NCBI GenBank assembly: GCA_039798005.1
Contig: JBDKGV010000183.1
Coordinates: 1 to 7,236, forward strand
Direction of reading: 5' to 3'
Source: JBDKGV01 sp039798005
GTDB lineage: Bacteria; Fibrobacterota; Fibrobacteria; UBA5070
DNA length: 7,236 nucleotides
The notes under the pieces are model-generated. The model did no database searches. It had not been told where the DNA came from and saw nothing but the letters and a program-made list of their open reading frames with translations. Made by a program: the position numbers and the translations under genes. Within the stretch, counting starts at the first letter, position 1; each line of letters starts with the position of its first letter. Of this stretch, positions 1-5,712 are shown piece after piece.

Positions 1-435
1 GAAGAAGGGGGCATCTCCAGCCAGAATCTTGGCATTGGGCCCTCCTTGCCGCATCAATCGCTCCAAGGCGTGCAAGGCAATGGGGATGGTCCACTCGATC
101 CCGAGCAGGTTGATTTCCGGGTGCAGCTTGGAGTAGGGGACAAGGAATGATCCTTTTCCGATTCCAATTTCCACTTCGAGAGGAGCATTGCGTCCAAAAA
201 ATTCGACCAGATCGAGTGGCCGAAAGGGCGGTGGACTGGAAATGTCGCGCTGAGGCAAGCCATCCGCGTCGTATTTGATGGCATAGCGCCACATCTGGGC
301 TTGATCGCCAAAGGGCTCCAGCTCACGCTGAAACTCGTAATGCTCCAACCCTTCGGGGAGCGAGGTTCCCACATGCTGACGGCGCACGGGGGCAATGTAA
401 CCTTGAGGTTTGTGACGATCTGCTCTGCTGGCCAT
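1..435 (-). CDS. trmB: tRNA (guanine-N7-)-methyltransferase, partial (3' end beyond window)
   Basis: The product transfers a methyl group from S-adenosylmethionine to N7 of guanine 46 in the variable loop of tRNA, in the cytoplasm. The 145 visible residues hold the N-terminal part and the start of the Rossmann-like fold. The SAM-binding motif EIGIGKG lies at residues 89-95 and follows LEV. An acidic residue ends the second strand (LGIEW, E114), and D141 sits in the next strand (ILAGDA). This order matches TrmB (EIGFGxG, then FLGIE, then an acidic-Ala pair). The tRNA-binding and catalytic C-terminal half is off the left edge. The ATG at 435 is the only usual start codon in the frame between an upstream stop at 538-540 and residue 48. 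No Shine-Dalgarno sequence precedes it. About 85 residues precede motif I, which seems longer than in the E. coli enzyme. The gene is divergent from scpB. Confidence 0.9.
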   Translation of the reverse strand, partial: MASRADRHKPQGYIAPVRRQHVGTSLPEGLEHYEFQRELEPFGDQAQMWRYAIKYDADGLPQRDISSPPPFRPLDLVEFFGRNAPLEVEIGIGKGSFLVPYSKLHPEINLLGIEWTIPIALHALERLMRQGGPNAKILAGDAPFF

Positions 436-573
436 AAGGAGGAAAGGTGCACCAAGTCGGGCATTTCGTCCACCAATGTCGACCAGGACCCGTTTGGGAA
501 CAAGGCTCCAAGTCCTTGAAAATTCTACCTTTGCCTCTCAAATGGCGAGTCCGATGGATCATTGGAGGAATGA
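436..573. promoter_or_regulatory. Divergent intergenic region between trmB and scpB
   Basis: This is the largest non-coding gap in the window and must hold the promoters of both divergent units unless they are transcribed from further off. On the minus strand there is a good -10-like hexamer TAGAAT (527-522), about 87 nt before the trmB ATG, but no convincing -35 element. On the plus strand TTGAAA (516-521) resembles a -35, but the hexamer 17 nt further on (CAAATG) is a poor -10. A short inverted repeat CAAGG/CCTTG (501-505 and 514-518) is probably chance. The perfect plus-strand AAGGAGG at 436-442 abuts the trmB start codon. Promoter positions are inference only. Confidence 0.35.
564..568 (+). 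promoter_or_regulatory. Ribosome binding site of scpB, fixes the GTG start
   Basis: GGAGG lies 5 nt before GTG 574. A competing ATG at 570, in another frame, is only 1 nt from this site and reads into a frame with no recognisable product. The GTG is therefore the better start of scpB. Confidence 0.7.
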
Positions 574-1293
574 GTGAGCGAAATCAACACCCAGCACCCG
601 ACGGAGCAGGAACAGGCCGAACAGGATCGTTTCGAAGGACTGGCCGCCACTCCACTGGACGATGGCGAAGAGCTTGAAATCCAGGATGAGTCAAGCTTCC
701 GCCCCGACCCCGAGCAACTGCTGCTGGCTCTGCTCTTTGTTTCCAATGATCTTGTCACCTTGAAAACCGCGCGGGAGATTCTTGGCGATCCCGACATGAC
801 CATTCGCCAACTTGACAAGCTGGCCATGGCCGTGGATGCTCAATTGGAGGCCCAAAGCTCCCCCATGACCGTGGTGGCCCTTGCCAATGGCTACCGCGTA
901 CGCACGCGCCCGGAATACTACCCTCACTTGCGCCCGTTGTTCAAGGAACAGCAGGCCCGCCGGCTGTCTCAAGCTGCCGTCGAAACCTTGGCGGTGATCG
1001 CTTACAAGCAGCCGATCACCAAGGCGGAAATCGAAGCGATCCGTGGCGTGGCCGCTGACGGAGCTCTCAAGAAATTGCTGGAGAAGCGGTTGATCACGAT
1101 TTCCGGCCGAAGCGACCAGCCTGGACGTGCCTTGACCTACGGCACGACACGGGAGTTCTTGGAGTATTTCGGAATCCGCAAGGTGCCGGATGATTTGCCA
1201 CGCCTTGCCGAATTCGAGGATCTTGTCCAATCCAAGGCTTTGCTTCCGCAGATGCGACAGGGAGAATTGTTCCAAGGCGAGCAGGAAACCTGA
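574..1293 (+). CDS. scpB: Segregation and condensation protein B (ScpB)
   Basis: ScpB is the winged-helix (kleisin-associated) subunit of the bacterial SMC condensin. It works with ScpA and Smc on the nucleoid to compact and segregate the chromosome. The 239-residue product has an acidic, low-complexity N-terminal leader (about residues 1-43), then a first winged-helix domain starting near PEQLLLALLF (46-55). The second carries the family signature: LSQAAVETLAVIAYKQPIT at 131-149, EIEAIRGV at 152-159, LLEKRLI at 168-174, and GRALTYGTTREFLEYFG at 184-200, followed by DDLP. Length is a little above the usual 180-200 because of the leader and a C-terminal tail rich in Gln and Glu. It starts with GTG behind a good GGAGG. 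Its stop overlaps the panE start in TGATG. scpA, commonly just upstream of scpB, is absent here; the upstream neighbour is divergent trmB. Confidence 0.96.
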   Translation: MSEINTQHPTEQEQAEQDRFEGLAATPLDDGEELEIQDESSFRPDPEQLLLALLFVSNDLVTLKTAREILGDPDMTIRQLDKLAMAVDAQLEAQSSPMTVVALANGYRVRTRPEYYPHLRPLFKEQQARRLSQAAVETLAVIAYKQPITKAEIEAIRGVAADGALKKLLEKRLITISGRSDQPGRALTYGTTREFLEYFGIRKVPDDLPRLAEFEDLVQSKALLPQMRQGELFQGEQET

Positions 1294-2213
1294 TGCGGTT
1301 CGCGGTCGTCGGAGCGGGAGCTGTGGGGGGCTATTATGGTGCGCGTCTCCAGGCCGCCGGGCATGAGGTCCATTTCCTGTACAATTCGGAGTACACAGCG
1401 GTCTTGGCGCACGGCCTTCGGGTCAGGAGTCCCCAAGGGGATCTGCACCTCCAGGTGAAGGTCTACTCCAAAGCCCAGGACATGCCTGTCGTGGATGTGG
1501 TGCTCGTGGCGCTCAAGGCGACCCAGTCGCACCTGCTTGCAGGGATCCTGCCGCATCTGGTCGGGGCGGATACCTTCGTCTATTGCCTGCAGAACGGGTT
1601 GGGGAACGAGGAGATCATCGCCGCATCGGTGGGCGAGGAGCGGGTGTTGGCCGGTGCCGCCTTCATCTGCTCCGAGCGCGGCGAGCCCGGCGAGGTGATC
1701 CACTACACCGAAGGGCGCTTGGCGATCGGTCCCTGCTTCGAGGCCGGACGTGAGGCTGCTTGGGAGATGTCCCAGCGACTGGCTGCGGTTTTCAAGGAGG
1801 CCGGAGTGCCGTGCAAGGCAAACCCATCGGGCCGCGCGGTCAAGTGGGGGAAGCTCGTGTGGAACGTGCCCTTCTCGGGTGGCTCACTCTACCATGGTGG
1901 GGTTCCGGTGGACCGCATCAGCGGGAACGAGGAGCGCGAGGCCTTTGCGCTTTCACTGATGGAGGAGGTCCTGGCCGCCGCCGCCTTGGATGGAGCCGAG
2001 ATCGATGCCCGGCTCCCCGGGCAGAATCTGACGGCCACGCGCGGGATGGGCACCTACAAGCCCTCGATCCTGGTGGACTTTGAAAAGAAGCGGCCCATGG
2101 AGATCGATTGCCTTTTCCGTGAGCCGCTGCGCCGAGGCAAGGCGGCAGGGCTTGAGATGCCGGCGATGACCGAGCTTCTGCGCGGAATCCTGGAGACCAC
2201 GGGTCAATCGTGA
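1293..2213 (+). CDS. panE: 2-dehydropantoate 2-reductase (ketopantoate reductase)
   Basis: The product most likely reduces 2-dehydropantoate to (R)-pantoate with NADPH, the second step of pantothenate (vitamin B5) and coenzyme A synthesis, in the cytoplasm. The 306-residue length fits the family. An N-terminal Rossmann fold begins at once with GAGAVG (residues 7-12). QNGLG at 100-104 supplies the conserved Asn (N101). In the helical C-terminal domain, KWGKLVWN (184-191) carries the presumed catalytic Lys (K187, matching E. coli K176), and MEID (269-272) carries the conserved Glu (E270, matching E. coli E256). Start ATG shares one base with the scpB stop, with AGGA six nt upstream inside scpB, so translation is probably coupled. 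Its stop overlaps the start of ogt. The wider ApbA/PanE family includes reductases of other 2-oxo acids, so the substrate is inferred from key residues rather than shown. Confidence 0.88.
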   Translation: MRFAVVGAGAVGGYYGARLQAAGHEVHFLYNSEYTAVLAHGLRVRSPQGDLHLQVKVYSKAQDMPVVDVVLVALKATQSHLLAGILPHLVGADTFVYCLQNGLGNEEIIAASVGEERVLAGAAFICSERGEPGEVIHYTEGRLAIGPCFEAGREAAWEMSQRLAAVFKEAGVPCKANPSGRAVKWGKLVWNVPFSGGSLYHGGVPVDRISGNEEREAFALSLMEEVLAAAALDGAEIDARLPGQNLTATRGMGTYKPSILVDFEKKRPMEIDCLFREPLRRGKAAGLEMPAMTELLRGILETTGQS

Positions 2214-2692
2214 ATCGGGCCGGCTGGATGATTCCAGGCCTTGGAGCCGTGACGGCAAGCGAGGTGGATGGAATTCTTGTGCGCATCGACCTTGGGGCTT
2301 GCAGGAACAGTCAGACCAGTCCGGCTCTCGAGGATTTCCGGCAACAGCTCGAAGCATGGAGTCGTGGTGAATTGCAGGATTTTCAGTGTGCATGGGCACT
2401 GGAGTCCGTCACGGATTTCACCCGGAAGATCCTGAGCGCCTGTGCCCGGATCCCCTACGGGAAATTCGAAACCTACTCAAGCCTTGCGGCCATGGCAGGC
2501 AAGCCCATGGCCTGCCGCGCCGTTGGGGGCGCTTTGGGGAGAAACCCGCTTCCGATCCTGATTCCATGCCATCGGGTGATGGCGGCCAAGGGGATCGGTG
2601 GATTTTCGGCAGGACTCGACTGGAAACGCCGGCTCTTGGCGATCGAAGCCGGCTTGCCTCAATCCTTCAGCGACAGCATGCAATCACCGTAG
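2210..2692 (+). CDS. ogt: Methylated-DNA--protein-cysteine S-methyltransferase (O6-alkylguanine repair)
   Basis: This suicide repair protein takes the alkyl group from O6-alkylguanine (and O4-alkylthymine) in DNA onto its own cysteine and is then inactive. The 160 residues match the Ogt/MGMT type without an Ada regulatory domain. A weak N-terminal domain (1-65) is followed by the DNA-binding winged helix: FTRKIL, then IPYGKFETYSSLAAMAG (81-97) with the DNA-contacting Tyr (Y89), and RAVGGAL (103-109) with the Arg finger (R103). The active site is PILIPCHRV (115-123) with nucleophile C120, and E146 matches the conserved Glu of LLAxE. GTG 2210 overlaps the panE stop (GTGA); ATG 2228 is an alternative that would lose six residues. 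There is no strong Shine-Dalgarno sequence, which fits reinitiation after panE. The 3' end overlaps queA on the other strand by 34 nt. Confidence 0.92.
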   Translation: MNRAGWMIPGLGAVTASEVDGILVRIDLGACRNSQTSPALEDFRQQLEAWSRGELQDFQCAWALESVTDFTRKILSACARIPYGKFETYSSLAAMAGKPMACRAVGGALGRNPLPILIPCHRVMAAKGIGGFSAGLDWKRRLLAIEAGLPQSFSDSMQSP

Positions 2693-3720
2693 GAAAAGAA
2701 CTTGAGCTTTTCCTCAATGGCACGGTCGTAGACTTCCCGCCAGCGTTCGCGCCCGCCGAGCCATCCCGCGACAAGCAGGATCAAGGTGCTGCGCGGCCAA
2801 TGGAAATTGGTCAGGATCCCTTGGATCGATCGTGGCGGGTCCAGAGGATGCAGAAAAATTCGGGTGCGTCCCGAATCGGCTTGGAAGTGCCCGAATTTGC
2901 GCCAAACGGTTTCGAGGGTGCGGAGGGAAGTCGTGCCCACGGCGATGATCCGCCCCCCCTTGGCGCGCGCATCCTCCAGCTGCATGGCCGCCTCGGCACT
3001 CAAGGAATAGCGTTCCTCATGCATCGGATGCAGGAGCGCATTCTCCTCCTTCACGGGGGCGAAGGTTCCGGCTCCGACATGCAAGGTCGTACGCACCAGC
3101 CGTACCCCCTTGGCGACGGCTTGGTCCAGAATCTCCTGGGTCAAATGAAGGCCGGCCGTGGGGGCGGCTACCGCCCCGGATTCGCGCGCAAAGACCGTCT
3201 GGTAGCGTTCGTTGTCATCAGGGCGCACATCGCGCTTGATGTAGGGCGGGAGAGGGATCTCGCCCACGCCGGCCAAAGCCGCCAGAAACGCCTGCGACCC
3301 CAAAGGGAATCGAAGCAGCCGCTCTCCGTCCGGAAGGATCTCCTCGACAATGCACTCCATGGCGCCGACCTTGAACCGGGCACCGGGCCGCAATTTCCTG
3401 CCGGGCCTCACCATGGCTTCCCATTGACAGGATTTGTCATCGCCGCCACGGTCCTCCAGGAGCAGGATCTCGAACGCGCCACCGGTCGGGAAGTGGCCGC
3501 GCAACCGGGCCGGGATGACTCGGGTGTCGTTCACGACCAGAACATCCCCTGACTTCAGGAAATCCGGCAGCTCCGAGACGGAGGCGATGGAAAGGGGCGC
3601 GCCTTGCGCACCGGGAGGGCTGACAAGCATCCGGGCCTTGCCGCGAATGGACGGCTCTTGAGCCACCAGCTCCTCGGGGAGCTCAAAATCATAAGCTGAA
3701 ATATCCAAGACAGAATTCAC
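2659..3720 (-). CDS. queA: S-adenosylmethionine:tRNA ribosyltransferase-isomerase
   Basis: QueA moves the ribosyl part of S-adenosylmethionine to 7-aminomethyl-7-deazaguanine at the wobble position (34) of tRNA, forming epoxyqueuosine, the next-to-last step of queuosine synthesis. The 353-residue product is full length. Motifs in order: YDFELPEELVAQ (10-21), LVVNDTRVIPARLRG (61-75), the family hallmark AAPTAGLHLT (185-194), LHVGAGTF (213-220), IAVGTTSLRTLE (259-270), TNFHWPRSTL (304-313) and FFSYGDCML (341-349). The usual NFHLPKS is NFHWPRS here. GTG 3720 is chosen because GAGGA lies 9 nt upstream and the family motif begins soon after; a TTG at 3741 would add seven residues. It follows the exported-protein gene by 52 nt and may be the last gene of the minus-strand run. 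Genes for the rest of the queuosine pathway are not in the window. Confidence 0.96.
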   Translation of the reverse strand: MNSVLDISAYDFELPEELVAQEPSIRGKARMLVSPPGAQGAPLSIASVSELPDFLKSGDVLVVNDTRVIPARLRGHFPTGGAFEILLLEDRGGDDKSCQWEAMVRPGRKLRPGARFKVGAMECIVEEILPDGERLLRFPLGSQAFLAALAGVGEIPLPPYIKRDVRPDDNERYQTVFARESGAVAAPTAGLHLTQEILDQAVAKGVRLVRTTLHVGAGTFAPVKEENALLHPMHEERYSLSAEAAMQLEDARAKGGRIIAVGTTSLRTLETVWRKFGHFQADSGRTRIFLHPLDPPRSIQGILTNFHWPRSTLILLVAGWLGGRERWREVYDRAIEEKLKFFSYGDCMLSLKD

Positions 3721-3729
3721 GCGGCACGA

Positions 3730-3734
3730 TCCTC
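3730..3734 (-). promoter_or_regulatory. Probable ribosome binding site of queA
   Basis: On the minus strand GAGGA (3734-3730) sits 9 nt before GTG 3720. The upstream TTG at 3741 has GAGGG directly touching it, which is too close to work well, so the GTG is preferred. Confidence 0.5.
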
Positions 3735-3772
3735 GAAGCAACCCTCAGGTCAGTGGTGGGTGGAAGGACGAA

Positions 3773-5062
3773 TCAAGGATTTGCAGGTGCACTTGGCTGG
3801 GGGGCTTGAGATCGCAAGGCTGCAGTGTTGCGCACGGCGGGATCAGGGTCCTTGGCGAGCATTTCAAGGGTCTCACGGGCAAGCGGGTTGTCCAGCCGCA
3901 GCAGCTCCCGGGTTGCGGACTGCCGGATCAAGGCTTCCGGGTCCTTGGCGAGATTGGCAAGCATGCCGGCATCCTCCTCACAGAGGACGATATCCAAGGT
4001 CGCGATGGCTTGGAGGCGTTCCTCACGCAGGAACTGATTTGAAAGCGCCACCCGCCAAAGTTCCAGCCGGGCGGTTTCGCCTCCCGACAAGATCTGTCGT
4101 CGCAACATGGCCCGATGCCCTGGGTTGTCTTGGTCAGTGACGGCGAGTTCCGCGAGATCCCGGCGCGTGGAACGACGGGTCAAGGCCTCGTCCACGAGGG
4201 CGACCTGGGCCGAATCCGCTTGCTCAGCGGAGATTCGACGCCCCCTTGCGGCTCCGCCCGGAGCGGCACCGGCATTGGTGAAGGCGGCAGGGATCGTCCA
4301 CGAGGCGCGCATCCAGATGCCAGGATTGTCACGCCCGTCCCGCGCTCCGGCAGGAGGAGACCCGAACCATCCGGTCTCTCCCTTTTGCATGATCCAGCTT
4401 TGCAACTCGGTAAAGCCGATGCCCAACGAGAGGGACTTCCACGCGACGCCGAACCCCAAGGATTGGCGCAGGCTCTCCTCTTCGTACTGGCCTTCCCAGC
4501 CCAGGGAAAGCGGAAGAAATGCCGTGATGTGGCCTTTGACCGCAACTGATGGGATGATCTCCACGGATCCTTCGCTCAAGCGTGCGGCGATTCCGCCGCT
4601 TGCGTCCACCCAGCGGCTTCCCCACAGGCTGCGGGCCCAAAGTCGGCTTCCTTCCCCGACAGGACTTTGCCGTCCGGAGAGATGATCCTCGCCACTTGTG
4701 ACCAGATCCGTGAGCCCGCCAACGAATTGGAATCGTCCTGAGGAGCTTTGGGCAAGCATGGCGCGTACCCCGAGAGTCCCGCGATCGCCGGCTCCCATTT
4801 CCAAGGTGAGGCGATCAAGCAGGCCAACCTCGACCATGAACAAGGCGGGCTGGCGAAGGCTTGACATGCCACGGGGAGGATTGGTTTGAAAGGTGGCTTG
4901 GGTCGCGCTCAGCGCGAACGACCCCGCGGGGAGGATCTCTTCTGCGGGCGAGAAAAAGTACGGGCTGGGGCCGGGGAACTCATCCCCAACTGCGCGGGCA
5001 CCGCCGACAAGCCCAAGGATTGCCGCAATGCACGCCACTCGATGTTTGTAAGAAGTTTCCAC
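3773..5062 (-). CDS. Unknown exported protein: barrel-like N-terminal half, HEAT-like C-terminal repeats
   Basis: I do not recognise this family. The 429-residue product starts with a classic Sec signal peptide: a Lys/His/Arg n-region, a hydrophobic core CIAAILGLVGG, and a likely cleavage after ARA (residues 22-24). Residues 25 to about 260 are rich in Gly, Ser, Trp and alternating polar/apolar stretches that end in aromatics (for example SLGFGVAW, LSLGIGFTEL), as in outer-membrane beta-barrels. After an Ala/Gly-rich linker (about 263-278), the rest looks helical. Two HEAT-like units begin with LAKDP at 371 and 402, a 31-residue period, each followed by an Arg and an Ala-rich helix. Start GTG 5062 has GGAGG seven nt upstream; later starts lose the signal peptide. 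The first 154 nt overlap the rluB-like gene. A role in the outer membrane or periplasm is inferred; the function is unknown. A cysteine after the hydrophobic core is lacking, so it is not an obvious lipoprotein. Confidence 0.75.
   Translation of the reverse strand: METSYKHRVACIAAILGLVGGARAVGDEFPGPSPYFFSPAEEILPAGSFALSATQATFQTNPPRGMSSLRQPALFMVEVGLLDRLTLEMGAGDRGTLGVRAMLAQSSSGRFQFVGGLTDLVTSGEDHLSGRQSPVGEGSRLWARSLWGSRWVDASGGIAARLSEGSVEIIPSVAVKGHITAFLPLSLGWEGQYEEESLRQSLGFGVAWKSLSLGIGFTELQSWIMQKGETGWFGSPPAGARDGRDNPGIWMRASWTIPAAFTNAGAAPGGAARGRRISAEQADSAQVALVDEALTRRSTRRDLAELAVTDQDNPGHRAMLRRQILSGGETARLELWRVALSNQFLREERLQAIATLDIVLCEEDAGMLANLAKDPEALIRQSATRELLRLDNPLARETLEMLAKDPDPAVRNTAALRSQAPQPSAPANP
3846..3952 (-). 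repeat. Two-unit HEAT-like repeat with an identical 14-nt DNA core
   Basis: GGGTCCTTGGCGAG occurs at 3846-3859 and again at 3939-3952 (plus-strand reading), exactly 93 nt apart. It encodes LAKDP in the same frame both times. The spacing equals 31 codons, typical of HEAT-like (PBS-lyase type) repeats. The rest of each unit is less conserved (RQSATREL versus RNTAALRS), so the copies are diverged apart from this core. Confidence 0.6.
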
Positions 5063-5712
5063 GCACCTTCCTCCAGTCCTGCCAGCCTCCATTCTCCCAC
5101 AGCGATGCGCTGAAGATCAAGCACATCCCGTCCGAAAGCCGCCATCATCCGGCGAATCTGGCGGTTTCGCCCTTCCTTCAGCGTGAGCTCGATCGAGACG
5201 CCGTCGCCTTTCACTCCCACGGGCTCCAAAGGGCGTTCCCCGTCCTCCATCACCCATCCGCCCATGGTCAGGACCTCGCGATCCTCCTTGCGCAGCGGTT
5301 CGTCCAGCAGGACGCGATAGATCTTGCGGTGCTCGTAGCGAGGGTGGGTGAGGCGCTCCACGATCTCACCGTCGTCGGACAGCAGCAACAGGCCGCGGGA
5401 GGCGAAATCCAGCCGACCGACATGCGCCAAGCGGATGAAGTGGGGGGGGAGTCGATCATAGATCGTCTGTCGCCCTTGCGGGTCCTTGCGCGCGCACACG
5501 CATCCCTTGGGCTTGTGGAAAAGTACGACATGATAGGTTTCAGGATGCGAAACCAATTGGCCATCGCAGTGGACGACATGGTCGGGTCCCACATCGGTGG
5601 CCAGATCCCGGACGACGACTCCGTCGAGGGCGACACGGCCGGTCGTGACCAGCTCTTCGCACGCCCGGCGAGATCCCAGCCCGCACGATGCCAGATAACG
5701 GTTGATTCTCAT
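4909..5712 (-). CDS. rluB: RluB/RsuA-type pseudouridine synthase (rRNA)
   Basis: The enzyme isomerises a specific uridine of ribosomal RNA to pseudouridine. The 267 residues begin with an S4 RNA-binding domain (MRINRYLASCGLGSRRACEE, about 1-45). The catalytic domain has HKPKG (66-70), then the active-site motif GRLDFASRGLLLL (99-111) with catalytic Asp D102, and EGRNRQIRRMM (180-190). The last motif fits RluB (23S rRNA, E. coli U2605) better than RsuA, but the target is not proved. The usual GRLDxxTxGLLLL has Ala-Ser where Thr is common. After the core ends near residue 221, a tail of about 45 residues becomes basic (PQKRSSPRGRSR), encoded where the next gene already begins. ATG 5712 shares four bases with the ppx stop; GGAGG lies 10 nt upstream. 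The reading frame is open for 64 codons further upstream, but that lies inside ppx and has no family similarity. Confidence 0.9.
   Translation of the reverse strand: MRINRYLASCGLGSRRACEELVTTGRVALDGVVVRDLATDVGPDHVVHCDGQLVSHPETYHVVLFHKPKGCVCARKDPQGRQTIYDRLPPHFIRLAHVGRLDFASRGLLLLSDDGEIVERLTHPRYEHRKIYRVLLDEPLRKEDREVLTMGGWVMEDGERPLEPVGVKGDGVSIELTLKEGRNRQIRRMMAAFGRDVLDLQRIAVGEWRLAGLEEGAWKLLTNIEWRALRQSLGLSAVPAQLGMSSPAPARTFSRPQKRSSPRGRSR
5070..5074 (-). promoter_or_regulatory. Ribosome binding site of the exported protein, inside the rluB-like gene
   Basis: GGAGG (5074-5070 on the minus strand) is 7 nt before GTG 5062. The same bases encode Leu-Glu-Glu of the pseudouridine synthase near residues 213-215. 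It supports a start that keeps the full signal peptide and so supports the long gene overlap. Confidence 0.7.

Noticed and set aside
501..518. Inverted repeat CAAGG/CCTTG in the trmB-scpB gap as a terminator
   Set aside because: The stem is only 5 bp, there is no T-run on either strand, and a terminator is not needed between divergent genes.
2953..2959. Seven-base C run in queA as a phase-variation tract
   Set aside because: It is just the Gly-Gly codons of the conserved AKGGRIIA segment and is short for switching.
2386..3552. A 388-codon open frame on the plus strand opposite queA
   Set aside because: It is antisense to queA, has no recognisable motif and a composition typical of high-GC shadow frames, whereas queA has all its family motifs.
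3721..3772. A terminator or promoter between the exported-protein gene and queA
   Set aside because: I see no GC-rich stem with T-run and no good -10/-35 pair in this 52-nt spacer.
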